Translations under genes and position numbers: made by a program
Source: Phoronis australis
Lineage: Eukaryota; Phoronida; Phoronidae
DNA: 64,000 nucleotides
Direction of reading: 5' to 3'
Assembly (NCBI GenBank): GCA_002633005.1
Contig: NMRA01000316.1
Location: forward strand, 243,581-307,580
Part shown: piece by piece, positions 34,601 through 44,100 of the stretch
Layout: the number at the start of each line of letters is the position of its first letter
Numbering within the stretch: the stretch's first letter is position 1
The notes under the pieces: model-generated
The model's input: the letters and a program-made list of their open reading frames with translations, nothing else
Told to the model about the DNA's origin: nothing
Databases searched by the model: none

Positions 34601-36541
34601 CTTCACATATTGGGCAATATTTGCAGGTCTTCAAATACTTGACGATGCACGTCTTGCAAACTGAAAAAAGAGTGCACGTATACAGTACCCGTTTCAGAAG
34701 GAAGTGTACACGTCAGTATTTCATAGGCTACGCTTGATTCACTTCGTCCACCGAATCATCCGGCTGAGACATAAGATTGTTTTGTAAGCCAGAAGACGTG
34801 AACGAGGACCAACAAGTAGACCCAGCCGGTAGACACGGCGAACCCGGCATAGTCAATCGAGCGCACACATTATTTCTCATCAACAGGTTTGTGATAAATC
34901 CCTTCACGACAAGAGGTGAATTTAATTGGAATATTCTGCAGGTGAGTGACTCCATAAGTCAATTTACAATACATAAACTTAGAAGATACGTTTGGTATTA
35001 CGCTTTAGGTGCAGCATTCTGCTAGAGTCCAAAGCAAAACCGTCCATCTACGTAAGGCACAAGGGAAACACGTACAGTATACACCCCACATGCGCGATGA
35101 ACATGCGATACGCGAACGCGTCAAAATTTGCCTCACTAGATGACAAAACTTTTCCATCGAAATTCGTCATCAATTCACACATACAAGAATTCGCCATAAT
35201 ATGCAATTAAAATGATTCGTCAATACAACCGACTGACGCCAGATCTATTGAAAAACATGTAGGTTATTTGCTGAAGCAATTTTCTAAAACCATTACAGCA
35301 AACTAATAATTAAACTTAAACCTATTTCAGCAAACAGATTATCGATTAGCTAGACAAAATTTTTATCCCACGCGCGTTGAATCTGTCGAGGGAAATACAG
35401 CCATGAAATAAAGTTTTCCGTATTCAGCTCCCGCACTATTTTAACAGCGACCTCTGACATGGAAAGTTCAAAAGGTAGGACAATGTAGACTCGACGTCTT
35501 CTTAGCCGGTTCGATCATCAAACTTTCCGAATATAGTTTAAAGTAACACAGTTGCAACAGTGTAACTAACACTCGACATGCAACCAGTCCCTAAACCTAA
35601 AATCTGGAACAAAACTGTTAATTATAAGACACTTGTGTCTCAGTTTTCAATTGCTGAATAGTATCTCGTCTGCAACTCAGGCGCCGATTCGTAGGAAATT
35701 GAAATATCAAATATTGTTGTTTTTTAACTATTTCCAGGAGATGTTACGAGTTCACTGCTCAGTTGCCGTTGTTTTCATCTTTGCTACCTCGTTTCAAGAA
35801 ATAAATCGTTACTTCTAAAACTGTTTCTTTTACAAGAGAAAACTTGAAACCTAACGCGCACGTACATACATATAGGATGTGATCCGCCTTGTGAACAGTC
35901 TGGATGAAGTATTTGAAAAATCTGCCGAAAAAATGCCAGAAACTTAGGGATTCGAAGCGCATGGGATAAATACAAAACGTACCTCAATTGGCGTACATGA
36001 AGTAATATCCCATTCCCACTCGACCTTATTCCGCGTATCGAGCTCGACCTTCGGTCTCGGTCGATACGCGGAATAATGTCTCGTGAGATATTACTTCATG
36101 TACGCCGCTCTCGGTACGTTTTGTGTATATCCTTGCACTAGCTCGCGAGCAATGGGCGTCCGCTCTTGGATGCAAAGTAAGATCTCAACGGGCCAGCCGA
36201 TGTGTCAAATCCAGGGTAAATAATTAACAATTTCCTGAAAAGGGCCAAGAATTTGGAGCCAAGGAAGTTCTGTACAAACGGTCCACAGACAATAATCCGT
36301 CGGAAACTTGATTTTGTTTCAGCAACCAAGGCTGTAAAAGTTGAAGCTTGTTTTTCAAAGGTGGGCACAGGAGTTGCGCTTTCCAGAGTTTCCAAAACCA
36401 ATGCTACTTCACATGACTTCCTACTTACAAGAATGCAGACACTCCTTGATGGTGGCGGCGTCGATGAAATACCCGCCACATAGTATACACATCAAATGCG
36501 GGTTCAGCTCCGTGATCTTCAGGCGGGTAGTCCCGTGCATC
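25124..36541 (-). CDS. BMI1: BMI1/PCGF4 orthologue, Polycomb-group RING-finger protein (gene span, 8 coding exons, complete)
   Basis: BMI1 partners RING1 in Polycomb repressive complex 1, which monoubiquitylates histone H2A in the nucleus and keeps developmental genes silent. Joining eight exons with GT-AG introns and compatible phases gives about 401 residues (human BMI1 326, PCGF2 344). Seen: a start [17 protein letters not shown], almost the vertebrate N-terminus; a C3HC4 RING with C18, C21, C34, H36, C39, C42, C53 and C56; basic K62 and K64 at the sites that contact the nucleosome acidic patch in BMI1; the [14 protein letters not shown] motif (75-88); an EDRGE linker; the RAWUL ubiquitin-like domain from ISLSIEY (about 131) through [18 protein letters not shown] to [14 protein letters not shown] (225); then a Ser/Asn/Lys-rich tail of about 150 residues. 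Closest to BMI1/PCGF2, rather than PCGF1, 3, 5 or 6, by the ELNPHLMC and CPAA signatures. No key residue is missing. Confidence 0.95.
25990..27456 (+). mobile_element. TIR element with THAP-like exon (P-element-like candidate) in BMI1 intron 7
   Basis: The left arm (25990-26076) and the inverted right arm (27355-27456) share ATCAAGGAGTGTAGAA at the tips, 24 of the first 27 bases. They also share an inner block with GTTACC, CTAGCGCC, CCAAG(C/T)GGTG and ATAAGCAA. Just inside the left arm is a THAP-like half domain. No complete transposase frame follows, and part of the interior (about 26821-27070) is a different C-rich repeat. No matching 8-bp flanks were found. P elements combine a THAP DNA-binding domain with TIRs, hence the tentative class. 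Confidence 0.6.
26101..26198 (+). pseudogene. THAP zinc-finger exon, start codon apparently lost
   Basis: The frame reads [20 protein letters not shown] then [11 protein letters not shown], with the C-x4-C pair and the Phe-Phe-x-Phe-Pro motif of THAP domains. It is followed by the donor GAAAG|GTAAGG. No ATG exists in frame back to the stop at 26017. The codon where THAP proteins normally start is ACG, consistent with an ATG to ACG change (inference). The second half of the domain (C-x2-H) was not found nearby. It lies antisense to BMI1 inside intron 7. Confidence 0.6.
27974..28098 (+). repeat. 39-42-bp tandem repeat, three copies
   Basis: The unit CAAGCTGCAATTGTCAACAA then TAGGTTGATAAAGGCGATA is present three times with mild divergence. 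Non-coding, within BMI1 intron 7. Confidence 0.8.
28580..28660 (-). CDS. BMI1: BMI1 coding exon 7 (RAWUL end)
   Basis: The acceptor TTATTTTCCAG precedes ATCGTTATC. Its 27 codons end in [14 protein letters not shown]. The donor that keeps frame and homology is AGAAGG|GTTGGT, a weak but legal GT site. Joined to exon 8 it gives WRR-RVPLRL, in register with WRRNGPLPL of vertebrate BMI1. Confidence 0.9.
29225..29515 (-). repeat. Dispersed TCACGTGACC-containing repeat (copies near 58880, and inverted near 37140 and 54490)
   Basis: GTCACGTGACCCAATTAATG and the following AAAATCTGCGGTTTTGTT / TATTTGGCT phrase recur at 58962-59094 in the same orientation. The preceding AAGATTTCATCTTGAC / GGTATCA phrase recurs inverted at 37231-37325 and 54550-54640. 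An old interspersed repeat inside BMI1 intron 6. Confidence 0.55.
29562..29660 (-). CDS. BMI1: BMI1 coding exon 6 (RAWUL core)
   Basis: The acceptor CTATTTGCAG precedes ACTCCTGAC and the donor is AAGTACCAG|GTAGAC. Its 33 codons include [20 protein letters not shown], which is diagnostic for BMI1/PCGF2-type RAWUL domains. Confidence 0.93.
29950..30163 (+). mobile_element. Degenerate GGCGGAT-ended TIR element
   Basis: The right end reads CCCCCCTGTAGATCCGCCTCTG, the inverse of the family terminus. The left end is mutated (AAGGGGGGGTTTAGGATTC). The interior is GC-rich, then has a poly-T run. No clear target duplication. It lies in BMI1 intron 5, between exons 5 and 6. The 134-codon frame across it is not a gene. 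Confidence 0.6.
30554..30682 (-). CDS. Candidate alternative terminal exon in BMI1 intron 5 (unidentified 42-residue frame)
   Basis: A good acceptor, TTTATTTTCTAG, precedes an open frame of 42 codons reading [20 protein letters not shown] and then [20 protein letters not shown], ending in TAG. It is on the BMI1 strand and begins in phase 0, exactly the phase in which exon 5 ends, so splicing exon 5 to it would give a BMI1 isoform with RING but truncated RAWUL. The amino acid composition looks coding, but I do not recognise the sequence. It could also be a fragment of an unrelated gene or chance. Confidence 0.35.
   Translation of the reverse strand, partial: KIMGEKLDPVVYQKCNVWLSEDDRILNFVDDPFLKVVREIER
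31239..31314 (-). CDS. BMI1: BMI1 coding exon 5 (76 nt, charged RAWUL loop)
   Basis: The acceptor TTCTTTACAG precedes TGGTCAACC and the donor is GAAGACGAG|GTAAAG. It encodes [11 protein letters not shown] and a Lys/Asp-rich stretch matching the variable charged loop of BMI1. It ends in phase 0, as needed by exon 6. Confidence 0.88.
31881..32034 (-). CDS. BMI1: BMI1 coding exon 4 (linker and start of RAWUL)
   Basis: The acceptor TTGCCCCTAG precedes ACGAGATGC and the donor is AGTTATTT|GTAAGT. It encodes [14 protein letters not shown], the CEDRGE linker typical of BMI1/PCGF2, and [13 protein letters not shown], the first strand of the RAWUL domain. 154 nt. Confidence 0.92.
32772..32827 (-). CDS. 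BMI1: BMI1 coding exon 3 (56 nt)
   Basis: The acceptor TCGTTCTAG precedes ACTGGATC and the donor is TTCAAAG|GTATGC. It encodes (R)[18 protein letters not shown], the conserved segment that follows the RING in all PCGF proteins. Its phases (2 in, 1 out) join both neighbours. Confidence 0.92.
33018..33075. repeat. Strong hairpin in BMI1 intron 2
   Basis: GGGCAGGCT, GGCTCGACCT and their inverses AAGGTCGAGCC, AGCCTGCCC flank an 11-base loop, with four unpaired bases in each arm. It has the look of a tiny foldback element. Confidence 0.75.
34564..34660 (-). CDS. BMI1: BMI1 coding exon 2 (second half of RING)
   Basis: The acceptor CTTTTTTCAG precedes TTTGCAAGACG and the donor is AATGTCAG|GTACGG. 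It encodes (F)[20 protein letters not shown] and [10 protein letters not shown], completing the RING zinc ligands. The frame is too short to be noticed as an isolated ORF. Confidence 0.93.
35971..36126. repeat. Foldback palindrome of about 155 bp in BMI1 intron 1
   Basis: The left arm TACAAAACGTACCTC, GGCGTACATGAAGTAATATC, TTATTCCGCGTATCGAGCTC is mirrored by the right arm GGTCGATACGCGGAATAATG, GATATTACTTCATGTACGCC, GGTACGTTTTGT. Arms are about 65 nt with few mismatches. It resembles a foldback MITE and would form a long hairpin in the pre-mRNA. Confidence 0.85.
36429..36541 (-). CDS. BMI1: BMI1 coding exon 1 (start, first half of RING)
   Basis: ATG at 36540 begins MHGTTRLK, aligned with the vertebrate BMI1 start. 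The base before it follows TTGTTCTAG, so the exon probably begins at 36541 after an untranslated first exon, as in vertebrates. It carries C18, C21, C34 and H36 and ends at CATTCTT|GTAAGT with one base of a split Phe codon. The in-frame extension upstream to 36705 is not conserved and is not needed. Confidence 0.93.
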
Positions 36542-38278
36542 CTAGAACAACATGGTACATCGTGAATACACCGACTGCAGTTGCAGCACCGAGGTATTTC
36601 CCGGTGTGCAAATATGGGTGCATCCATTTTTGTGACCAGGAAATCAAAAAGTACATAGAAATGAAAGCAGCGTTGGTATCTTTGGTAGACGAGGCTCTGT
36701 GTCAACGTTTGTACTGGCTTGATTAATTAGACAAGATCGGACACGTGTGTTTCTTCTGATTTGAATTTTTAGTTAAGTCAAATGCTGGCGTCTGTTTTGA
36801 CAAGCGCTCAACTGGACAACTAGACATAAGTATTCTTAAAGTCAAAATGTTATCACAAATACGTGCGTGGAACAATAGTCAAGAGGGAGAGGGGGGACGA
36901 ATCATGAAGTCCAGTTATCGAGGAAAAATTCTTAGTAAATGTACTGCGTCATATCGAAAGAAAGGCCTCTTCAAAACGACCGTGGGCAAAATAACATACT
37001 TTGACGAGATAACTTCAGGTTACATGTATATGTAGGACCTGTGTACAGCATGTAGCGAAATATCTATAAACTGTAGATTTTTAACTCACTATAAGTACAT
37101 CGTTCCTTAAAGTAAAAAGCTTACAGAATTAGATTTTTGACTTTCTTTACCAATTTGCCATTAATTGGGTTACGTAACCAAGTCTTAGGTTTTTATTAAA
37201 GTTTAACAAAACAGAAAGGCACATTGATAGCAAAGCAACAGTATCAATAATATGACAAATTCCGTTTGATTAAAATGTTCGAGATGAAATATGACAAGCG
37301 ATGTTGCAGTTTTCTAAATTGTCATTTCATTTTTGTATTATGCGGCTTTTATCTTTTTTGTGAAAATCGCAAAAGTCCTACTTTCGGTAGCCACTCATGC
37401 AAGAGTGGAACATTTTTAAAACAATCAGCCAATTCTGAGACATGACGTTCCGAAGACAAATTTGAATACTTTTTTAGGGTCCTACATAACCTTCTCCACC
37501 CGAAACAAGTTAAGTATAGGTTTAGTTGATGCATTAATAATTATCCAGACATAATTTTGCGATGGACGGGATTCTGTCATTTGAAAAATTCAAGCGAAAC
37601 GTGATAGCCTCTCGACCAAAGGTAGCAATATTTTGAGTATTAGACCATATTAACTAATAGTCGACAAACCGTCGGTCTCGAAGACAACTCATGTATTATT
37701 ATGAGCTCCTCTTTAACTAATGAAGTTTTCTAATAATATTACTAAAAACTGAGCCCTAAATTCGATGAAAATAAATAAGGACTTGGTCCTTAAGTTAGGG
37801 GCATTGCATGAAATGATCCCTATTTATTGTCGATAATATTGAGAATTCAGCGTCAAGTTCACTCTTGATTTGAACCAAAACCAAAAATTGACTTAGTAAT
37901 GAAACTAAAACAGTATAAGAAAGGGCAATCGGCGTTTTCACAAGTCCACAAACACGCAGTAGATTTAGGGAAAATAGTTGCGTCCCTATTTGCAACCAGA
38001 CACAGCACTAACGCCGAATTAGTGAAGTTTCTGCAAGCAGTGTGAACATATGCTTCGCTCCAACAAAATGAAATTATTATTAATTGTAGACAACGAGCAA
38101 ATAAGTAGACACACTTGGGTTAATGGCCGAGACATACCTTAAGTTTTATCTGGAGTTGGAATGCAAGCTGAGATTGTTATGACTAACCTACGTTGGAGAA
38201 TGCCATCCCGCGCCAACGCTGTACTCTGATACAATAACGTGGCGAAGTGAGAGACGGTGCAACTCTTCCAAATACATG
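36542..38278. other. Upstream of BMI1 coding region: presumptive 5' UTR, first intron and promoter, not resolved
   Basis: The non-coding first exon and promoter of BMI1 should lie here or further right. I see no CpG-rich or TATA-like segment that would place them. The frames present are unsupported. A dispersed repeat fragment lies near 37140-37325. Confidence 0.35.
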
Positions 38279-38559
38279 CATAGGCGGATTTAGGGGGGGC
38301 CCAGGGCCCCCCCCCCCCCCTTGGCTGCCGCAAACAATTAAAACAGTAAGAGTGTAGGGAAATGGTGAGTTTATTAATTAACCCCAGTAATTAAAATTAT
38401 ACGGATGAAAAAAGATTTAAATGTGTGCAGTTTTAGTGTTGGGGGGGCTCAAATCCAATTTCAAGTGTCAAATTCGGAACACGGCGCGTTCGTAACGGAA
38501 CTATGGCTAAGTATAGAATCTCCCGCGATATCCTAGGCGACCGGCAGCGGCGCTGTGCA
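38279..38559 (+). mobile_element. TIR DNA transposon (CATAGGCGG family, copy C), right part lost in gap
   Basis: From CATAGGCGGATTTAGGGG to the gap this matches the first 300 bp of the 1007-bp element at 6880 at about 90 percent, including TTGGCTGCCGCA, GTAATTAAAATTATACGG and GGAACTATGGCTAAGTATAG. The sequence after the gap does not match the rest of the element, so the right end falls within the unresolved N run. Confidence 0.88.
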
Positions 38560-39037
38560 NNNNNNNNNNNNNNNNNNNNNNNNNNNNNNNNNNNNNNNNN
38601 NNNNNNNNNNNNNNNNNNNNNNNNNNNNNNNNNNNNNNNNNNNNNNNNNNNNNNNNNNNNNNNNNNNNNNNNNNNNNNNNNNNNNNNNNNNNNNNNNNNN
38701 NNNNNNNNNNNNNNNNNNNNNNNNNNNNNNNNNNNNNNNNNNNNNNNNNNNNNNNNNNNNNNNNNNNNNNNNNNNNNNNNNNNNNNNNNNNNNNNNNNNN
38801 NNNNNNNNNNNNNNNNNNNNNNNNNNNNNNNNNNNNNNNNNNNNNNNNNNNNNNNNNNNNNNNNNNNNNNNNNNNNNNNNNNNNNNNNNNNNNNNNNNNN
38901 NNNNNNNNNNNNNNNNNNNNNNNNNNNNNNNNNNNNNNNNNNNNNNNNNNNNNNNNNNNNNNNNNNNNNNNNNNNNNNNNNNNNNNNNNNNNNNNNNNNN
39001 NNNNNNNNNNNNNNNNNNNNNNNNNNNNNNNNNNNNN
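38560..39037. other. Assembly gap (478 N)
   Basis: N run. The reading frames of 170-190 codons across it are artefacts. The true gap size must exceed 478 if copy C is full length (about 720 bp missing). Confidence 0.95.
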
Positions 39038-41100
39038 ATACTCAAGGATTTTTACGTTTCAATACATTTTATTAAAGATGTATACCAAGCCTTTAAAATC
39101 ATGACTTCCCTTTGCAGATAGTAAGCAATATAGATAGGAATGAGAGTGATAATCATCAATTTGTATTTGACAGCTATTAGTTGTCAGGAAGACCTGTTTT
39201 TATGCGTTAAATAGAATACTAGTTCAAAACCAATAAGTAAATGTGACTCTCAGACTGTCAAATGCGAAAGTTTAAAACATTAGTAATCACTGTTACAAAA
39301 ACACATTTCAATTGTTTTTTTAAAATTAGAACTCATCCTACGCCTATGCAAAATTATTCTCTGGACCATGCCCATGATGGTTCTGATGCATGCCCATGTA
39401 AGTAATAAGGGTGATGTTTTAAAAGTATTAGTAAGAGGCCTTCAGCATCTTCTTATAACAAAGTGTGAAGCATGGTTTAGTAGATAGTATCCACTTTTGG
39501 CATTCATGTTTTGATTCAAATCACCCGCGCTGTCTTCCAGTGTGAAAACGAGACATTTTAAATAAACTGATTTAGGATTATGATTTAAGAATATGTAAAA
39601 CTAACTTATGAGATGTTGGTTTCTATTTAGTGATTTAGCATGATTAAGTTTTCATTCAGCTCTTTAACTCATGCCTTCTTTTCAAATTTTAAGAGAGGTT
39701 TTAAATAATGTCACATCACAGATCTGGCAAGTACAATTATTAATTTCTTGATCCACGATGGTATTTGTGAGATTCGGAGAATATTCTGGCATATATTTAT
39801 TCTTTTCCCAGTTGCACCTGTTCCTGCCGTGTTCTCCAACAATTTCCTCTATTGTTTCTAAATGCCGGTTTAATATCCTCGAAGGTCAGCAGAAAAAAAT
39901 AGTCTAATTTTCAAAAAGATTGGGGGATGAAAAATATGTAAGATGAGACAATGTAATCATTTGCTATGAAATAATATCATGCAAGCCACCCAATGACCAA
40001 ATACACTGAAAAACACAAAAAGAGTGACTACAGTCAGTGAAGGTGTGACAAAATTGCTTAATAAAGTAGGTGACAGGTTCCTACCCTTACAAATGCCCAG
40101 TATCTGCTTTTTCAACACAAAACACGTGATTGGAGAAATAAAACGTTAGATTCCAGCGCATTACCAACTTGACATGTATTCCTTTAGGTCTCTTGTTATT
40201 TATACTCTAGAGCACTGCATCATGAATTTCCCAACAAGCAGGGGTACCAAGAGAAAAACAATAAGTTCATTAAATTAACATTTTGTTTCATTTACATTTG
40301 ATAATGTGGTCCAACTGTCTGATTTTAATAAGTTGAATTCTACCAAGAATAACTAGATGACATTGTAAACTATAACTTTTCTGCAAATACTTTTGAAATT
40401 GAAGAAGTCCAATGCATTTAATTTAAATATGTAGCAACTGCATAATTTTAAAGCTGCCTTTGTGATATTTTATCATTTCAAGGTTCTTAGGTGTGAGATA
40501 CATTTCATCTTCTGAAAGTTTAGAAAGTAAAAATATGATCTAAGGTTATTTTTATTGGTGAAGTGACCCCCAAAAATGGGTCCATGTAGGCAAAAAATTG
40601 AAAATTATAGGACAATCAAATATGTGTCCTGAGGGCCCTCTTGGAAAGCAGTGCTATCACTGAACAGGCCACCCTCATTTTAAATATCAGAATAATAAAT
40701 AAATAAATAAAACTAGAGAGAATGGTCTTTCAGATGAGATCAGAAATGTTACAGTAGCCACAGTTTTAATTTATGGTCTCTAGGTTGACCTTTTCATGGA
40801 ATTGCCATATAATTAAAGTAATTCTCAACTTCTGCCAAGAAAAAGAAAATTTAAAACCGTTTAAACTCGACTTTATGTTATTATTGCTGTTATACCAACA
40901 AATAAGTGCATAAACCAGTAGGATGTCTTGTAGCTACATCTCAACGAGGGCAGAGCCTATTTTGAACACTATGTCCAGGTAGTGGATGGCCCAAGAATGT
41001 TTTAATTTCAAGAGGAGCCATCAAATTTAAGATTTAAGAATCCCTGTAGGATTTTTGATCCAGCCGCAATTGTGACATCCAGATTTTCAAATGCAAAGCG
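39038..41100. other. CpG-depleted AT-rich block after the gap
   Basis: I count 20 CpG in about 2060 bp, with none between roughly 40165 and 40850. At 41241-41660 there are about 25 in 420 bp. The block lacks TACATGTA. It holds one tRNA-like repeat and an (AATA)n stretch at 40691-40708. No supported gene; a 66-codon minus-strand frame without ATG (about 39690-39885) is not convincing. Confidence 0.7.
39465..39530 (+). repeat. tRNA-derived SINE head
   Basis: TGGTTTAGTAG (39473-39483) is a perfect A box and GATTCAAATC (about 39513-39522) is a good B box at normal spacing. Not a functional tRNA by stem pairing. Confidence 0.55.
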
Positions 41101-44100
41101 TATACACATAAAAGGCATGTATCATGTAACACTGAACTAGTTCGAAAAGCTCACGCTTATTTTTTGATGCACAAACCCATATTTTACACACAACACAAAA
41201 CCGTCAAAATTAGGCTTTGCTGACATGAAAATTAAGTCCACCTTTTGGCTATGCATGACACAATTTTGTGCGCCCGAAGAAGTCACCAAGAGCAGACAGA
41301 ATTTTGTAACGCGCAACTTTGGGAACATACCATTAAAAACAAATCTATAAGCGAGGCGAACATTAAACAAGACAGACCGAGACCAGACTGTTCTTGTGTG
41401 GAAAAGCAGTTGAAGTTTTGGCCAACCTGCCGTCGTCGGCATCGAATTAGCAGCTATGTTCGACGTGGGAACATCAGCGCAGTTAATTTCACGGCCACTT
41501 ATTCGTCGACACCTTGCGTGAACAATGAGCGCCAAATGCAAGACAAATCACGTGACATGGCGCTGCGGGAGATTTTCCAACACACAACAATTGTCATTTA
41601 CGCTACAACCAGAGACCTTAGCGTCTTTGCTACAACTAAGTGCAGTGAGTCGTGTCATATCTAGGCTCAGTGCCGTATAATAAACCCTAGAATCTCGCAA
41701 GGAAAGCTACGTTTTTCGCGTGTTATGCGTGACTATATCTCGCGAGGTCTTGTGTGATCCTGCATTTCCGTACCTACGGAAAGCACGACAGGTTGAAATG
41801 CGTTCGTATCTAGGGTCCTCGTTCCCTCAATTTAGTCACTGAAGAATATCGGCCCGTTTGTCTTTGGAAAGTATTTAAATATCATGCGAATTCCCCTCGC
41901 CAGGCCCAAAAATTCCCTTCGAGATTCGAATCACTTGTAATTCATACAGGCAACGTTTGAAGCAGCTCAAGGCGTTTGTTTTGGCTACATGAGGCTGAGT
42001 CGATGAGGGTGGCGACAGGAGTAGGGGTGCTAATGGTGGTGACTGCGGGAAAAGAGTTTCCCCTCGCTCGAAAAATTCCCGCAGCAAGCGCACGCCTTTC
42101 CTTTCAGGTAAACGAGAGTCCTGGTATCTGTTAAATGCCATCAGCATCACTGTTGTTCAAAAGGTAGAGGTGTTAATTATTTCTTAATGTGTACAAAATT
42201 AGTCGAGAAACTTGCCTTTAATCGACTAAGCACGTTGCCCCTACATATACATGAGCGTGAGAAAACATGGCGAGATAGCGAAACATAAACACGTTTGTTT
42301 GCTGTGGGTGACTTCAGCTTTTGTAGAAGTCAACTTTCACCAATGCCGTGCACATGGAAACCGTACATCTACTGGCATATTCGGATCAAGTCTGAGGGAG
42401 CACTGTGGATTTGAAAAAATAAGCTCTACTGCAAGTTTCTTTTTCTAATTTGACACCCNCCCTCCGATTCACGTCAGAAAACTGTTATCATGCCGTATAT
42501 TTGAACATCGTAGATTTGTAGCAAAGATGACTCCAAAGAAAGTTTGTAAGGCCAACTGGGGAGGCAGTAGAGTATCTTTAAATTCCCTCACAAGTTTCCG
42601 TACCCAGGGGCATGTCCTTGCCCGGTCAGTCAGATTTTCAAGAGCACAAATGACGCTTGGAGCCGTAAATACCGTCCACGAAGGGAGTCGAAATGCACTA
42701 GACTTCCCTGATTAACACTGACACTCGTTCAGGTAGCTCAAAGACTGAGATATCGCTGCGATGCCGCATTAGGCTTTAGTAGCCCACAACTCTAGAAGTT
42801 GAAGCCCGCGATTTTAACGATAAAATTTGACGATGGTGCTTTTAAACGGTTCAGTCAGATATAGCGTTGAGGGCAGTCGGAATCTCAACATTTTCTGGAA
42901 CTTTACTGCATACGAATTAAATATTCAAACAAAAATTAACCATTAAGACGGAGGTCTCTCCTGCACAGTTGCGGATGACAGTTTCACGTCGTTCACCCAA
43001 TTTTAACTTTACTCTAAATGAGAATCACTGTCACTGCGCAGTCTTTTATAAAAATGATATATCTAACAAACGAATCTTGAATTTTTGGCTATACAATATA
43101 AAAGGAAAAATTCAAATCGCTTAATGATGAGACGCACAGAAATACCATCATTCGCAGGTTTTCCAAGACCTTTATCCCAATCAAAAACAAATACCGCGAG
43201 TAGGTTTCTCAAATGCTGTATATTGTTCGTTTTCGGAGAAATCCCTAAAGCTTATTCTCCTGTGAATTACAAAAAAAAACGCGGGGCAACAACACATGTC
43301 GTCGACTACTACACTGGAAGAACTACCGCTTTCGAAAGTTGAAAGAATACGTGATTAATCTCAATTTAACAAGAACAGCAGGAATTCTAGCAAAATACGA
43401 ATAAAGTTTACGATTTTAAAATCCGTTACCGGCCATAAAATTGTGCAATATTGTATAAAATACGTTTAGACGAACATCGACATAAATTTCTAATCAAAAA
43501 TCAACGTTTCACGCTTTGTTCTTTCCCAAAATGTGAGTCGGACTGCAGAAGGTGAAACTCAACGTCATACAGTGTATGGACATGCGCATTTTATTTCATG
43601 TATATAATTTTTGCACGCATAATCTGTGCAACCTTGACGTGCACCTTGTCGTGAAGTCGAACACATACTTCGAGAACGAGCAATTGGCTTTCACCTATTT
43701 CTATATATCTACGTCCGTCTTTTTATATTTTATGCACTTCCACTCAAAACAAAATTGTCAATTTCAATTTGTTTTAATCACGTAAAGACACAAAGTGACG
43801 GATCAGCGAAGGCGAGTTTTGTTCTAAAACGTGACATAATGACTTACATTACGGGTATTGATCATGTAACTTTAATATCCAGCAGACACCACGCGTGGAA
43901 TTCTACTGCATCTTACTTAAAACACTGACAAGAAAATACTAATTTTCAAGGACAAACAACATCTAAAATCTAGTAATATAATTTCGATTTTTGAACAGCA
44001 AATACCACTACTATAAATTATAGTAAAACATCAAAAATGAAACACTTTATTTCATTATTAAGAGAGTAGCAATCAAAATATTCAGGTGATTAGTAATGAC

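Noticed and set aside
38503-39121. 170-190-codon frames over the N run
   Set aside because: They consist almost wholly of unknown residues from the assembly gap.
39690-39885. 66-codon minus-strand frame with a CTCQICD motif in the CpG-poor block
   Set aside because: No ATG, no convincing acceptor. The length is not unusual for chance, and the motif is too short to name a zinc finger.
41137-41664. Overlapping 134- and 139-codon frames on opposite strands
   Set aside because: Mutual shadows in CpG-rich DNA. Neither has a domain, and no splice sites fit a gene model.
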